64,000 nucleotides of DNA from Prostheceraeus crozeri (Eukaryota > Platyhelminthes > Polycladida > Euryleptidae): positions 1 to 64,000 of the forward strand of contig CAJQUW010010377.1 of NCBI GenBank assembly GCA_907163375.1, in the 5' to 3' direction. This document shows positions 12,306 through 23,800 of this stretch, in pieces. Within the stretch, counting starts at the first letter, position 1. Each line of letters starts with the position of its first letter. The translations under genes and the position numbers were made by a program. The notes under the pieces were generated by a model that worked only from the letters and a program-made list of their open reading frames with translations, had not been told where the DNA came from and ran no database searches.

Positions 12306-13888
12306 CAGGGGTGTGGAAGCGGAAGCGATCGTTTTCATTGGAAGCGGAAGCGAATACCCGACGATCGCTTCCGCCTCCGAAAGTATCATGATACTAATGA
12401 CTGACGCAATGCGCGTGTCAGGGCGAGGAGAGGCACTTCTGACTTTTGACCTGAAGTCTTGGTAAGAGCTAAGTGATAGTTGTCATATTTAGTGCATATC
12501 CTATTACACCTAATTACAAATTGGCACCTGCGTTACTAAATGATAGTTACTTCTAATTTTCTCATTATGATGAAAACGAAGGTGTGTTATCTCAGAATAC
12601 TGGCATTCGAAATCAGAAAACCTCAGTATCATCTTATCAATTACAACTTTACACAATGCGGATTGATGTCTTTTGAGGCAATTTCATTGTAGCATTCTCA
12701 AACACTCTCTTGTTCAGGGTTCCCGCGGCTTTTCGAACAAAAAATTCAAGGGTTTTCAAGGGCAAAATCAATGATTTTCAAGGGTAACGTAAATTTGAGA
12801 TTTCTCATATATAAGTATTGAAATACATTCTCCATGATTCAAAAGATCATTTTTACATATCAAAATGAGTAGAAAATCAATTGAAATATATGTTAAATAC
12901 TTGAATATTCAGTTAAAGATCTATGAGGCGGCCAGAAGCCGCAGCGACAGATGTGTCATACTGGCTAGACGTCGTAGCCGACTTGACGGCAGTTAACAAA
13001 CGGGACAATTATAGGTGAATAACGCAAAATGTGTTATCGCGTTGGTTGCCAACTTCGAACACAAATTACCTGCGGAATTGTATAACATATAGAGGCATTA
13101 CATGTGTAATCCCTCCACGCAAATGAGAAAGCTATTTTGACTTAAGCAAGAGTTAGTACATGTGAATGATTGTGAAAAAAATCTCAGTGGTTACAGCTTT
13201 TTAATAAACTCTAAAAAAATCTCAGATCATAACAATACAGTTCAGGATTAACAACTGTCATGAAAAAAATTGATAAAAAAGTTCTGATTAAATTCGTAAC
13301 AACTTTGATGGATAACAAAATGCGTATGCGTAGATCAGATCACATGAAAGCTTAGTAATCGTGAATGAATCAGACAGATTTAAGTTTATTGAGTTCGACG
13401 TTGATAGAAGAGAGCTCTTCCTTTTTCTCGCTGGCCAAAATTAAGTGATTGTGTTACATGATATGTAGACCACATTAAAATTTTGACACGCAAAATATTG
13501 AAATTGATGACTTCATCAAAATTCAAGGGTTTTCAAGGGCCGCGGGAACCCTGTTGTTCGGTTAATATTTTTTACTACACATGTGTTGGGAAATATGACG
13601 TTTTTATTTCACAATTTCCCAAAGGTCAAAATTTGCAGTAAATTTAAAAGTATTTGACTTTTCGGCAAGTCAAAAAAACGCATACAAGTCAGCTAGGGTT
13701 TACGGCAGAAAGTTCGTGGAGACTGCGAAGTGTTACTGTCAGAACCTATAACTCGTAAAGAAGTGTAAAATGAAGAAGGGGCTCGAAATAGGGAGGTGTG
13801 TAGCCCATGTCTGGTCTCCAATAATTGAAAGCGGAAGTGGAAACGGTTGATCGGAAGCGAATAAAAATCAATCGCTTCCGCATCCCTG
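12306..13888. mobile_element. hAT element with perfect 8-bp target duplication
   Basis: GTAGAGAC is present immediately before (12298-12305) and after (13889-13896) the element. The ends are CAGGGGTGTGGAAGCGG and, read inward from the right, CAGGGATGCGGAAGCGATTG, with further GAAGCG-type inverted repeats inside. It is 1583 bp including a nested 839-bp element. No transposase is visible, so it is a non-autonomous copy. It split an RTE-like LINE. Confidence 0.92.
12715..13553. mobile_element. Second hAT-like element nested in the first
   Basis: The ends are perfect inverted repeats beginning CAGGGTTCCCGCGG at both termini, followed by TTGAAAACCCTTGAA-like sequence. TTGTT flanks both sides (12710-12714 and 13554-13558), suggesting a 5-bp target duplication as in the hAT5 group. 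It is 839 bp, AT-rich and non-coding. Confidence 0.85.
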
Positions 13889-14160
13889 GTAGAGACAGTA
13901 GTACTGTGCAACAGATCCTTGCTGATGGTCTGCTTCATCAATTCCTCTAAGGCTTTCGGTAACATTCGACAAGACGCCATGTGGTCAGTACTGAAGTCAT
14001 ACGGAGTGGATGCTAAGACTATCCACATTTTGAAGAGCATTCTCATACGATGATGAAAGTCATCCCAGTAGCCATTTATAATAGAATATAATGCTTACTA
14101 ATTTAAATTATTAGTTAAAGTAGTCCTAATGAGGACTGATGGCGTTCTCCAATCCGCAAG

Positions 14161-15950
14161 AGTAGTAAGAAAACGGCGAACACTCGACCGGCGCGCCCCC
14201 CTCTGGAACGGCAGAGTGTCGTGGTCGGCCGCCGTGGTGCTTCGAGTCTCACTCCCCCCCCTCTGGAAAGACAGAGGTTGTGGCCTGTCGTGGTGTGCCG
14301 GCCAGGTTGGTCCACGTTCACAAAAATGTTCGCTGACGCCCCCCCCCCCTCGAAAACGACAGAGTGTGAGACTCGGGTGAGTTGGTCAGACCGCCTGGTT
14401 GACGTGGGCGACCGTCTAGGTTGTCGTGGATGGTGAAATGGCTGCCAGATTCGGATTCAGCGTAAAATTCTGCATCTGTGGTGTGATTTCCAGCTCAGTC
14501 GGCGAGAAAAAAATTTCAACATTTTTCGAAAAAACGACAGAGTTAGAATTTGGGACGTTTGGGTGTGTAGCGCCCAAACGAACCATCGGATGGGAAAACG
14601 GAGGCCAGATTCGGATTCAGCGTGAAATTCTGCATCGGTATGGTGAATTTGAACGCAATCGGAGAGAAAAATTTTCGCTGACGTCCCCCCCCCTCGGGAG
14701 AGCTCGCTTCGATCTTGGCTTCCAGTGGACGGATTTTGTCGTGCCATAGCTCGTTTGAAAGCTATGAGTGAGACAAATTCACTGAAAGAATCGGCTTGTT
14801 CATATCTGTCTTCGTTTAGATGTGAGACGCCATTTAAGATTTTGGGACATTGGCGAAAAACGACAGAGTTAGAATTTGGGACGTTTTGGGCTGTAGCGCC
14901 AAAACGAAGCATCGGATTGGAAAACGGATTTCAGATTTGGAATCAGCGTCAAATTCTCTATCTGTATGGTGAGTTTCAAGTCAATCGGAGAGAAAAAATT
15001 TTCAACATTTTTCGAAAAAACGACAGAGTTAGAATTTTGGACGTTTTGGTCTCTAGCACCAAAACGAACCATCGGATGGGAAAACGGAGGCCAGATTCGG
15101 ATTCAGCGTGAAATTCTGCATCGGCATGGTGAATTTGAACGCAATCGGAGAGACAAAATTTTTCGCTGACGTCCCCCCCCCTCGGGAGAGCTAGCTTCGA
15201 TCTTGGCTTCCAGTGGACGGACTTAGTCGTGCCATAGCTCGTTTGAAAGCTAAGAGTGAGACAAATTCACTGAAAGAATCGGCTTGTTCATATCTGTCTT
15301 CGTTTAGATGTGAGACGCCATTTAAGATTTTGGGACATTGGCGAAAAACGACAGAGTTAGAATTTGGGACGTTTTGGACTGTAGCTTCAAAACGAAGCAT
15401 CGGATTGGAAAACGGATTTCAGATTTGGAATCAGCATGAAATTCTCTATCAACATGGTGAGTTTCAAGTCAATCGGAGAGAAAAAATTTCGTTGACCTCC
15501 CCCCCTCGGGAGAGCTAGCTTCGATCTTGGCTTCCAGTTGACGGATTTAGTCGTGCCATAGCTCGTTTGAAAGCTAAGAGTGAGAAAAATTCACTGAAAG
15601 AATCGGCTTGTTCATATCTGTCTTCGTTTAGATGTGAGACGCCATTTAAGATTTTGGGAGATTGGCGAAAAACGAGAGTTAGAATTTTGGACGTTTTGGA
15701 CTGTAGCGCCAAAACGAAGCATCGGAGAGCAAAACGGATTTCAGATTTGGAATCAGCGTCAAATTCTCTATCTGTATGGTGAGTTTCAAGTCAATCGGAG
15801 AGAAAAAATTTTTCATCTCAAAATTTTTTCGAAAAAACGTTAGAATTTTTGCGATGGCTGCCTGCTGTAGAGCCAAAACGAAGCATCGGATGGGAAAACG
15901 GAGGCCAGATTTGGATTCAGCGTCAAATACTACAATGAAATGGTATATTT
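14161..15950 (+). repeat. Left terminal inverted repeat of Polinton A, with internal tandem copies
   Basis: It matches 55612-56732 in inverse orientation. It is longer than the right arm because a module starting CGGGAGAGCT.GCTTCGATCTTGG occurs three times (about 14695, 15183, 15507; spacing 488 and 324). Runs of 7-9 C recur, usually followed by CTCTGG or CTCG and then ACGACAGAG or similar. Open frames of 65-128 codons here repeat along with the DNA and are not treated as genes. Confidence 0.93.
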
Positions 15951-16037
15951 CCAGCTCAATCGGACCTCCAGAATCGATGATAGAAGCGTTTTAAGTTTTT
16001 GGATGATGGATATTACGTCATCAGCTGATCGCCACAA

Positions 16038-16093
16038 ACTATATAAGCTGGGAACCGACAGAGACTTGTCATTCAGACAAGAGATTGCCAAAG
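16038..16093 (+). promoter_or_regulatory. TATA promoter and leader exon of the first Polinton A gene
   Basis: TATATAA lies at 16040-16046, and TCATTCAG at 16069-16076 is a plausible start site 31 nt downstream. The short leader ends at CAAAG|GTAGGT, a good 5' splice site (intron from 16094). The same block, TATA box, GGAACCGACAGAGACTT, TCATT and splice donor, is conserved in Polinton C at 61450-61510. Conservation between two elements is the main evidence. Confidence 0.75.
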
Positions 16094-18236
16094 GTAGGTC
16101 GTCTCTCTGAGCTCCGATGATAGCTTCGGACATTCCAAATTCCGGGTTTCTGTAAGAAACCGACTTAGAAAATCTCATTGCTGATATCAGCTAAGGCGTC
16201 AGACTTAGAGGTTAGCTAGGAGATGGCCTTCGTCTCCAGGCCATAAAAGACTCCAAAACTTTAAAGGCTTGTAACTTTGCTTCTACAAGTCCTTGATTCA
16301 AAAAAGGTTCGGTCGCTATTGACCTGCCCTAAGTGACAGACTACTTATAAAATTTCATAAGTAGTGCTAAAAAGTTGAAAAATTTAAATTCACTAGTTTT
16401 GGAGGTTTTCTGGGGTTTTCGACCCTGCTGAAGTCAATGAAAGCAGTTTTAATGATGTCTGAGCCAGTCGTCTCATGGTATAAGCGGCTTTTCACTGAAA
16501 GCGAGCAAGACACGGAGAGTTTTGCTGTAATATTCCACTGACAGGGTGTTCCTTCGGGACGGCGGACGATGCCGTAGTGATAAGTGTGGCAAGGGAGTGT
16601 GTCATAGTTTAGACCGTAACCGCTGGGACAACTCATGTCTCATGTTGGGCATTTGACACAGTTCTCAACGTAGCACTTTGAACGCCAATCGGTTGAGTCT
16701 TAGCTATCTTGTCATGGGTGGCCTCTAAACATCTCCATTGCAAAACGTTGGTGAATCAAGCTCTCTACGGCTTGCTATCAAGCTGCTCAAAGTCTGTCCA
16801 CCTCTTACCAACTCTACAGGTCTTCATGTCTGAGCCAGTCTTCTGATGGTATAAGCGGCTTTTCACTGAAAGCGAGCAAGACACGGAGAGTTTTGCTGTA
16901 ATATTCCACTGACAGGGTGTTCCTTCGGGACGGCGGACGATGCCGTAGTGATAAGTGTGGCAAGGGAGTGTGTCATAGTTTAGACCGTAACCGCTGGGAC
17001 AACTCATGTCTCATGTTGGGCATTTGACACAGTTCTCAACGTAGCACTTTGAATGCCAATCGGTTGAGTCTTAGCTATCTTGTCATGGGTGGCCTCTAAA
17101 CATCTCCATTGCAAAACGCTGGTGAATCAAGCTCTCTACGGCTTGCTATCAAGCTGCTCAAAGTCTGTCCACCTCTTACCAACTCTACAGGTCTTCATGT
17201 CTGAGCCAGTCTTCTCATGGTATAAGCGGCTTTTCACTGAAAGCGAGCAAGACACGGAGAGTTTTGCTGTAATATTCCACTGACAGGGTGTTCCTTCGGG
17301 ACGGCGGACGATGCCGTAGTGATAAGTGTGGCAAGGGAGTGTGTCATAGTTTAGACCGTAACCGCTGGGACAACTCATGTCTCATGTTGGGCATTTGACA
17401 CAGTTCTCAACGTAGCACTTTGAATGCCAATCGGTTGAGTCTTAGCTATCTTGTCATGGGTGGCCTCTAAACATCTCCATTGCAAAACGTTGGTGAATCA
17501 AGCTCTCTACGGCTTGCTATCAAGCTGCTCAAAGTCTGTCCACCTCTTACCAACTCTACAGGTCTTCATGTCTGAGCCAGTCTTCTGATGGTATAAGCGG
17601 CTTTTCACTGAAAGCGAGCAAGACACGGAGAGTTTTGCTGTAATATTCCACTGACAGGGTGTTCCTTCGGGACGGCGGACGATGCCGTAGTGATAAGTGT
17701 GGCAAGGGAGTGTGTCATAGTTTAGACCGTAACCGCTGGGACAACTCATGTCTCATGTTGGGCATTTGACACAGTTCTCAACGTAGCACTTTGAACGCCA
17801 ATCGGTTGAGTCTTAGCTATCTTGTCATGGGTGGCCTCTAAACATCTCCATTGCAAAACGCTGGTGAATCAAGCTCTCTACGGCTTGCTATCAAGCTGAT
17901 CAAAGCAACAACTTGGGATGTTTCCTCAAGGTTTTCAAGTATGCTGAGTTCAAATCTGCTATCAGATTTCAAATTTAACTAAGTCTAAGGCAGCTTTGAA
18001 GGGTTAGATCCCAGCTACTGTTCACTACCTTTGACTCGGCGTTGCTGTTACCACTTCGGGGCAGTGACAATGATGTCTTAAGCTGTAAATAGCGGGTATC
18101 GGGGAAGATCTCTCACTTCCCTAGTGATCAATACAAGGCCTTCGGGCTGTCGACGGGATCCAGTGCCACTCACTACACTCAAATCTATCATTCCTCACTA
18201 AGTGTAAAAATCATTGTTTTCCGTTTTTCGCTTCAG
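16094..18236 (+). other. Predicted leader intron of the first Polinton A gene
   Basis: It begins GTAGGT and ends with a pyrimidine-rich tract and CAG at 18236, two bases before the ATG at 18239. The first 340 bases are conserved in the corresponding place of Polinton C. The extra length relative to C (about 2.1 against 1.0 kb) is mostly the 371-bp tandem array. Confidence 0.65.
16455..17898. repeat. Tandem array, 371-bp unit, about 3.9 copies
   Basis: Units start at ATGTCTGAGCCAGTC at 16455, 16826, 17197 and 17568, exactly 371 bp apart, and are nearly identical. The array lies in the predicted leader intron of Polinton A and is absent from the matching intron of Polinton C. Each unit has a minus-strand frame of 80-89 codons starting MSCPSGYGLNYDTLPC with regularly spaced cysteines. 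Whether this is a captured exon or chance is unknown. Confidence 0.95.
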
Positions 18237-18238
18237 AA

Positions 18239-19414
18239 ATGCCGAAATACAATAATGTGAAGACCAGTTTCAAACTGTGTCAATGCCGGAAGGTATTCCG
18301 AGCTGACGCCTTCAAGAAACACGCTTGCACTAACAAGAAACAGATAGGGGTCGGTCGCTACTATTGCGGAGCCCACAAAATCAGTCGCTTAAGTGAGCGG
18401 TTGGAGGATTGGCACTCACAACACAGCGAGTGTCAAGCAGGCGAAGTAGGCGAAGAAGAACGGAGTTCACTCTTCGCCACTGAGCTCCGTTGTTTGGAGC
18501 TACAATCCGCCAACGAGCAAGAACGGAGTTCACTCTTCACCACTGAGGCCACTGAGCTACAATCCGCCATTGAAGCGATTGCCGCTGTATCCTCGCTTAG
18601 TAGCGAGAGCTCGCTGTCCAGCAGCAATAGTGAGGAGGAGGAGGAGGGAGAGCTACAGTCGCAACCTATCGAGGACGTCGACCTCGATCGCGAGACCCCT
18701 ACAGCCGTGACTGCGAGCGGAATTGCAACACAATGTCGCAATTTTGTCAAGCGCCCGCCGGTGATCGCTGAACGGGAACGGGATAGACTAAAGAAAGAGG
18801 TGGAGAAGTTGAAGGAGGAGGCCTTCTCATACAAGGCAAAGTATGAGGACCTAAAGAACGTGGCCGGAGAGATGAAGAAGGTGAAGGAGAGATTAAGCGA
18901 GCGGGATGGCGAGTTGGAGCAGGAGAGGCTCAAGACTCTCGAGGGGAAAGCCAGAGAAGAGGCCTTGCTAGCAGAGAGGGAAAGTAGGGAGAAGGAGATA
19001 CGAAGGTTGAAGGAGGAAGTGGAGAGACTCCGTGTGCAGATGGCTAAGGTGGTCGAGACGAACCACGAGCTGCACCGTTCGGCGCAGCTGGTGGATCGCG
19101 ATCGAAGGGTGCGTTCCAGCCGTCTGCACATCCCTATTAGAACGGGGAGAGTAGCAGAAACTCCTCTCTTGTACGAGCGTGGAAGAGGGGAGAAATGCTA
19201 CTCTCGGGTGAAGAAAGGGGTGGAGTGTCTACACTTCGATCATCGTGATCCGATCTCGAATTTCCTTTATGAGGAAGCGTCCGAGAAGATCTGTAAGTAA
19301 AAATGACTAAATTAAAATGTAAGATGATAACTCACTACTTCTTTCTTTACAGACATCCAAGAGAAGCGACCACCCGCCCCGTTGCCGGAGCCGCAGTCGA
19401 AACAGCAAGCCTGA
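18239..19414 (+). CDS. Zinc-binding, coiled-coil protein of Polinton A, unknown function
   Basis: The first exon gives about 350 residues. An N-terminal Cys/His cluster (LCQCRKVFRADAFKKHACT, then YYCGAHK...HSQHSEC) suggests zinc binding. An acidic Ser/Glu stretch at about 115-145 follows, then a long coiled coil (about 180-285, KKEVEKLKEEA, REKEIRRLKEEVERL), then a conserved tail (LHIPIRTGRVAETPLLY). A GTAAGT near 19292 and TTTACAG at 19352 mark an intron; the second exon is short and ends at a TGA at 19412. Polinton C has a homologue in the same position. This family's role is unknown to me. The 232-codon antisense frame is a shadow of the charged coiled coil. Confidence 0.75.
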
Positions 19415-19446
19415 GTCCCTACCACACACCCCGAGAACGAACCACC

Positions 19447-19462
19447 GGCTCTCTTAAGGGCC
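19447..19462 (+). terminator. Histone-mRNA-like 3' stem-loop
   Basis: GGCTCT-CTTA-AGGGCC folds into a 6-bp stem (one G-U pair) with a 4-nt loop, followed by ACCA. This differs at one place from the animal histone 3' stem-loop consensus. It starts 32 nt after the predicted stop codon of the spliced message. Polinton C has the identical 16-mer 35 nt after its own predicted stop. No clear U7-type purine element follows. A histone-like 3' end is an inference. Confidence 0.6.
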
Positions 19463-20161
19463 ACCATGGGGCAAGACATGATAGAACCTCCACGCGGTTT
19501 GCCCTGGGCAGTCTTCGGACTGGCGAATACTATCATTAAGTTGAATCTGCTATCAGTCAACTTGAACGTTGCAAATGAAGTTCGGTGTAATACTTCCTTT
19601 CGACGGGCGTTCCTGTAAAGGGCGGCGGTGAAACCCGTAGCTATGTATACCGCAAGGGACATTCGGCAATGGTCAATCTTGTTAAACCTCTCTGCGTCAT
19701 GTTTGCAAGTGATTGCCTCTGTCTCAACGTAGCATGCATTCGCGCCAGGGCGACATTTAGCCAACTGTCGAAGGTTGCCTTATAAACTATCCATTGCATA
19801 CGTTATGAGAACCATGAGTTCTACCTACCTCTATCAATGAGATGAATTGATGAATGGAATGAAATGGGAGGACACTCACGCGCCACACGCAACATAACAC
19901 ACTTCTCTCTTCCGTAGTCTAACAAGCTCTTTACACATGGATCGCAGTCGATTGCTATCCCAGAATCATGTAAGCTATCTTAATTTTATTTAACACTATT
20001 TCATCTGCCATTATCATCCATCTGAAATGTTATAAGAATTGCAAGTTAAACTAAGTGTGCTACTATTTCCAAATGAAAAAGTATACATGCTTAAATCATC
20101 CACTGAAGCCCCATTCAAGTAAGTCAGTATGAAAGCAAAGATAATACGAAATAAAAATTTA
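19463..20161. other. Non-coding spacer of Polinton A with a block conserved in C
   Basis: No gene is seen. Bases near 19856-19930 (GGAGGACACTCACGCGCCACACG and onward) match Polinton C at 63839-63910, so this untranslated stretch is under shared constraint or recent common descent. Confidence 0.6.
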
Positions 20162-20608
20162 TTATGGCATGTATTTCAAAAGGTCTTCATCGTCAATATC
20201 GTCCCAGAGTCTGACTTCACATAGATCACAAAAACAGTTCACTTGCTTCAATCGTTCTTCCACTGCGAGCCTCACTTTGTCGATGTACTCCCACTCCGCC
20301 ATAGTTCGTGGCTGGGAGTTAGGGGTGTACCATTCCCATAATTGGTGGAGGAATTTGGTGCTGGTGATCTCCATCACATCGTCAGTATCATACTGGAGAT
20401 ACTTCCACCTCACGCCTGTTAAGTCGGGATACTCCTCACATACACTCTCCTCTTCGTCATCCGCTGCTAATGACAACTTTCTGATATTGTCCAGTCGGTA
20501 CACCTTCTCTACCTTCCCCTTCGTTGGAGCGTTTGGTGCAACCAGCGCCCTTGGTGATGAGCATGGAGAAGAGAATTTTGTGTTCGGTGTTTTTGGAGGG
20601 CTTGTCAT
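20162..20608 (-). CDS. Acidic 148-residue Polinton A protein, unknown
   Basis: The N-terminus is rich in Pro and Ser (SPPKTPNTKFSSPCSSPRA). The C-terminal half is acidic and rich in Trp and Tyr (YPDLTGVRWKYLQYDTDDV, LHQLWEWYTPN), ending WDDIDDEDLLKYMP. AATAAA-like sequence lies just downstream near 20149. It is transcribed divergently from the polymerase gene, about 100 bp from that gene's TATA box. I do not recognise the family. Confidence 0.6.
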   Translation of the reverse strand: MTSPPKTPNTKFSSPCSSPRALVAPNAPTKGKVEKVYRLDNIRKLSLAADDEEESVCEEYPDLTGVRWKYLQYDTDDVMEITSTKFLHQLWEWYTPNSQPRTMAEWEYIDKVRLAVEERLKQVNCFCDLCEVRLWDDIDDEDLLKYMP

Positions 20609-20705
20609 GTTGACTGTGTATAATAACTTTGAAATGTTTTCTAATTCTTAAGTATAAACAAGCAACCAATCAAAATCAACAGCCAATGAATGATGAATAT
20701 CAAAG

Positions 20706-20740
20706 TATATATATAAAGTGACATCCGTGTCATTTCACTC
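20706..20740 (+). promoter_or_regulatory. TATA promoter of the Polinton A polymerase gene
   Basis: TATATATATAAA at 20706-20717 is followed by TCACTC, whose A (20737) is 31 nt from the first T of the TATA run. This matches the spacing at the other element promoters. The first ATG of the polymerase gene is about 145 nt downstream. Confidence 0.6.
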
Positions 20741-20882
20741 TGTCTTTGAGACGTGTAAGTAAAGTGTTCTCTAGCGAATTCTATATTTGAGGCGTACAAG
20801 TGAACTGCTCTCTCGTGAATTCCAAATTTTAGTGAAGTCTCTATCTTGCTGAAATATCAACCTTTAACTTGATTTCGTTGAA

Positions 20883-23800
20883 ATGGTAAGTTAAGGAATT
20901 CATCAGACATCTCCCTCAAACGTGTGGCTAATAGCATCTTCCTCAATTTCAGGCATCAACTTCATCACCAACGCCCTCCCTTCTCGAGGAAAGTTTAGAG
21001 TTGTTGAGTCAAGGTAGGTTGTAACAATACACTGAGACCTTAACAGAGATGATAGAATGATTTCTCTTTCAGGTGATACCAGTCCCATCTCGAGCGAGTC
21101 GGATAACAACAGCGACTCCATGTCAACATTGTCGCGGGAATGCAACGATCGGGAATGTGCTGACTGTGGTCACATCTTCACGAGGAAGCGTGATCTCGTC
21201 CGACACATCAAGCGAGGTGTTTGTAGACCTAAGTCAGCATCAATCTCCGAAGGTGGGGATGATTCTGTTAACGATGTCTCCTTTTCTTGCGATTTATGCA
21301 TTCAGTCTTTTGAGTCACATTTTGAACTATCTTCACATAGACTTCGACATACACACAGTGACGATAGTTATACTAACAGCACCTCCTCTATCCGACTCTC
21401 TGAAGTGTCGATAAATAATTTAGTGAGGAACTACCAGATGGAATCCTCAGAAACCATTACTGACTTTGAAGAATGGTTTCATCAAAATTCATCTTTGATT
21501 GGTGCGCTCTTCAACAATTTAGTCAATTTTAGAATGAAGGCGCTCATCTATCTCAAAATAAAATATGTAAAAATCGACCACCATACTGGCCAAAATTTAA
21601 GAAATAAAGCAGCAGTCATTTCTGTAGATTGCGAATCGCAATGTTTTAAGTATGCCGTCCTCTCCATTCTCCACTATAATGATGTACAGAATAGCCGATA
21701 CCTTTAGAGTAAGTATCAACAGTGGGAGAATGAATTAAAGTTTGATGACTGCAATAGTGAAGATATGAAAATTAAAGACATAGAAAAATTTGAAAAATTG
21801 AACAACATCAAAATAGTTCTCCATGTTTGGGAAAAGGGATTGAAGGGTGTCCGCTACAACTCGCGTTCGAGTTGTTATGACCACGTTGTCAACCTTTTAT
21901 TAGTAAGACAGGATGATAGTGAGGAATGGCACTACTGCGGTATTCCCAAAATCTCTCGCTTATACCATCACTTAGAAAACTCTAGTAGAGAGTTATATTA
22001 CTGCGACAGATGTATTCGCCACTTTAAGAGGAAAACTAAATTTGAAACTCATTATGAGTGGTGTAAGCGAGGTAAACTGCAAATGGAACGCATGCCCAAA
22101 GATAAGGAGTTTTCATATAGAGAAAATGGCGATGAACTAAGTCCTCTTCGTGTCATCTATGCTGACATCGAATGCTATATCGATGATAACATCCATCGAC
22201 CAGCAGCCATTTCCTGCTATGAAGTATGGCATGACCATTTCCAAAATAAAAAAAATAAAATGCACGTCTGGCAAGGTGAGGATTGTATTTACCAATTCCT
22301 ACAATTCCTCGAACAGGCTGTAAAATTTCAACAAAAGTATGATGGTGAACTCTATCGCAGATCATTGCATATGACAGCAGATGATCAAGCAAAATTTGAT
22401 TGTTGCAACGTTTGCCCCAAAGGTAGTAAAACATTTGATGATGATAAGATTAAGAAAGTGCGCGACCATGATCACATCACTGGTAAATTTAGAAACGCAC
22501 TATGTTCAAAATGCAATTTTTCACTTAGGATGAAACGGCGTACATTACCCGTCATTTTCCATAATTTCAAGGGCTACGACAGCCATATGATAATAAAAGG
22601 AGGTTTAGGTTAATTGAAAGAGTGGAAGCTTGATGTAATAGCACAAACGAGAGAGAAGTTTATGGCCATGACAGCAAAAGTGCCTGTCGATAAAACTAAA
22701 GAAAATAAGACGGTCTATTTTGATATAAAATTTTTAGATTCCTACCAATTTATGACTGCATCACTGGCCTCTCTCGTACAAAATCTAAAGTCTCTTCCAC
22801 TAACACAAAATCTTAAGAAACAATATCCAAATCTAACCGATGAAGTCATCACACGGAAAGGAGTCTTTCCATATGCATATTTTGATGCGATTAGTAAACT
22901 CGGCGAGACTTCTCTTCCGCCCATAGATAAATTTAAAAATGATTTGACCGGCGCAGAATGTAAGACCGAAGATTATGATCATGCACAAGATGCATGGATA
23001 AAATTTGACTGCCATACATTTGGCGAATATATGATTGCCTATCTTAAGTTAGATGTATTTTTGCTGGCTGATGTATTTCAGGAGTTTCGAAGAGTGGCAT
23101 TAGAAGAAGATAAGTTAGATCCCGTCCACTTTGTCAGTCTGCCAGCCATGTCATTTAAGTCTGCTTTTAAAATGACTGGTGAGACCATTCATCTCTTACA
23201 AGATCCAAAGATGTATAATTTATTTGAGCGAGGAATTCGCGGTGGTCTCACATTTGTAAATAAACATTGGTTAAAATCAAAATTAGTAGGCGATGATCAG
23301 ACTCATCTTAAGTATTATGACCAAAATAATTTATATGGTAGTTCACTATCCAAACCACTCCCTCACTCTGAGTTTAGCTGGTTAGATGATAGTGAAATTC
23401 AGCATCTCTCCAACCCTTCTAACATACTAGCAATTCCAGATGAAGGTGATTGGGGATATTATTTTGAGATAGATCTAATCTATCCAAATAAAATTAAACA
23501 TAAAACCGTAGATTTTCCACGCGCACCCGAATCAGGTGAAGTGACCAAAGACATGTTTTCCGACTTTATGAAACAATTTCATAAAGATTTAGAATCATGC
23601 GGTCAACCCGACTATAAGCCTTGCCGCAAACTTTTACTCACCCAGTATGATAAGGAAAACTATCTAGTTCACTTTAGCATCTTAAAATTTTATTTAGAAA
23701 TGGGCATGATTTTAAAAAGAGTTCACCGCATTATTAAATTTAGACAGAAAGCCTTCCTCAAACCATATATTGATAGCAACAGCCAGAAACGTGCACTAGC

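Larger units (their letters stand above)
11900..14060 (+). pseudogene. RTE-like LINE relic, left half (reverse transcriptase fingers and palm)
   Basis: Translated pieces show the start of a LINE reverse transcriptase: TGTDGITGKMLHAGDT, then FEEKVPHEWNKSVIVTLPKKGD, then VKEQTGFRRD near 12300. The frame changes several times, so it is a dead copy. After the inserted hAT (12306-13888) the reading resumes with SSTVQQILADGL and SYGVDAKTIHILKSIL. The style (VTLPKKGD, EQTGFRR) is that of RTE-type endonuclease-reverse transcriptases. The rest of the domain is found in the same orientation at 57890-58870, on the far side of Polinton A. Confidence 0.75.

Noticed and set aside
14426-15994. Repeated open frames (RLKAKSETNSLKESACSYLSS type) in the left repeat of A
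   Set aside because: They recur only because the DNA is repeated, occur on both strands, and have no domain. They are treated as part of the terminal repeat.
16455-17898. CRISPR array
   Set aside because: The 371-bp units are contiguous and nearly identical without variable spacers, and the context is an animal genome.
18433-19131. 232-codon minus-strand frame, Ser/Arg-rich
   Set aside because: It is the antisense shadow of the Glu/Lys-rich coiled-coil gene on the plus strand.
19447-19462. A true histone gene
   Set aside because: The stem-loop is histone-like, but the upstream coding region is a zinc-binding coiled-coil protein, not a histone.
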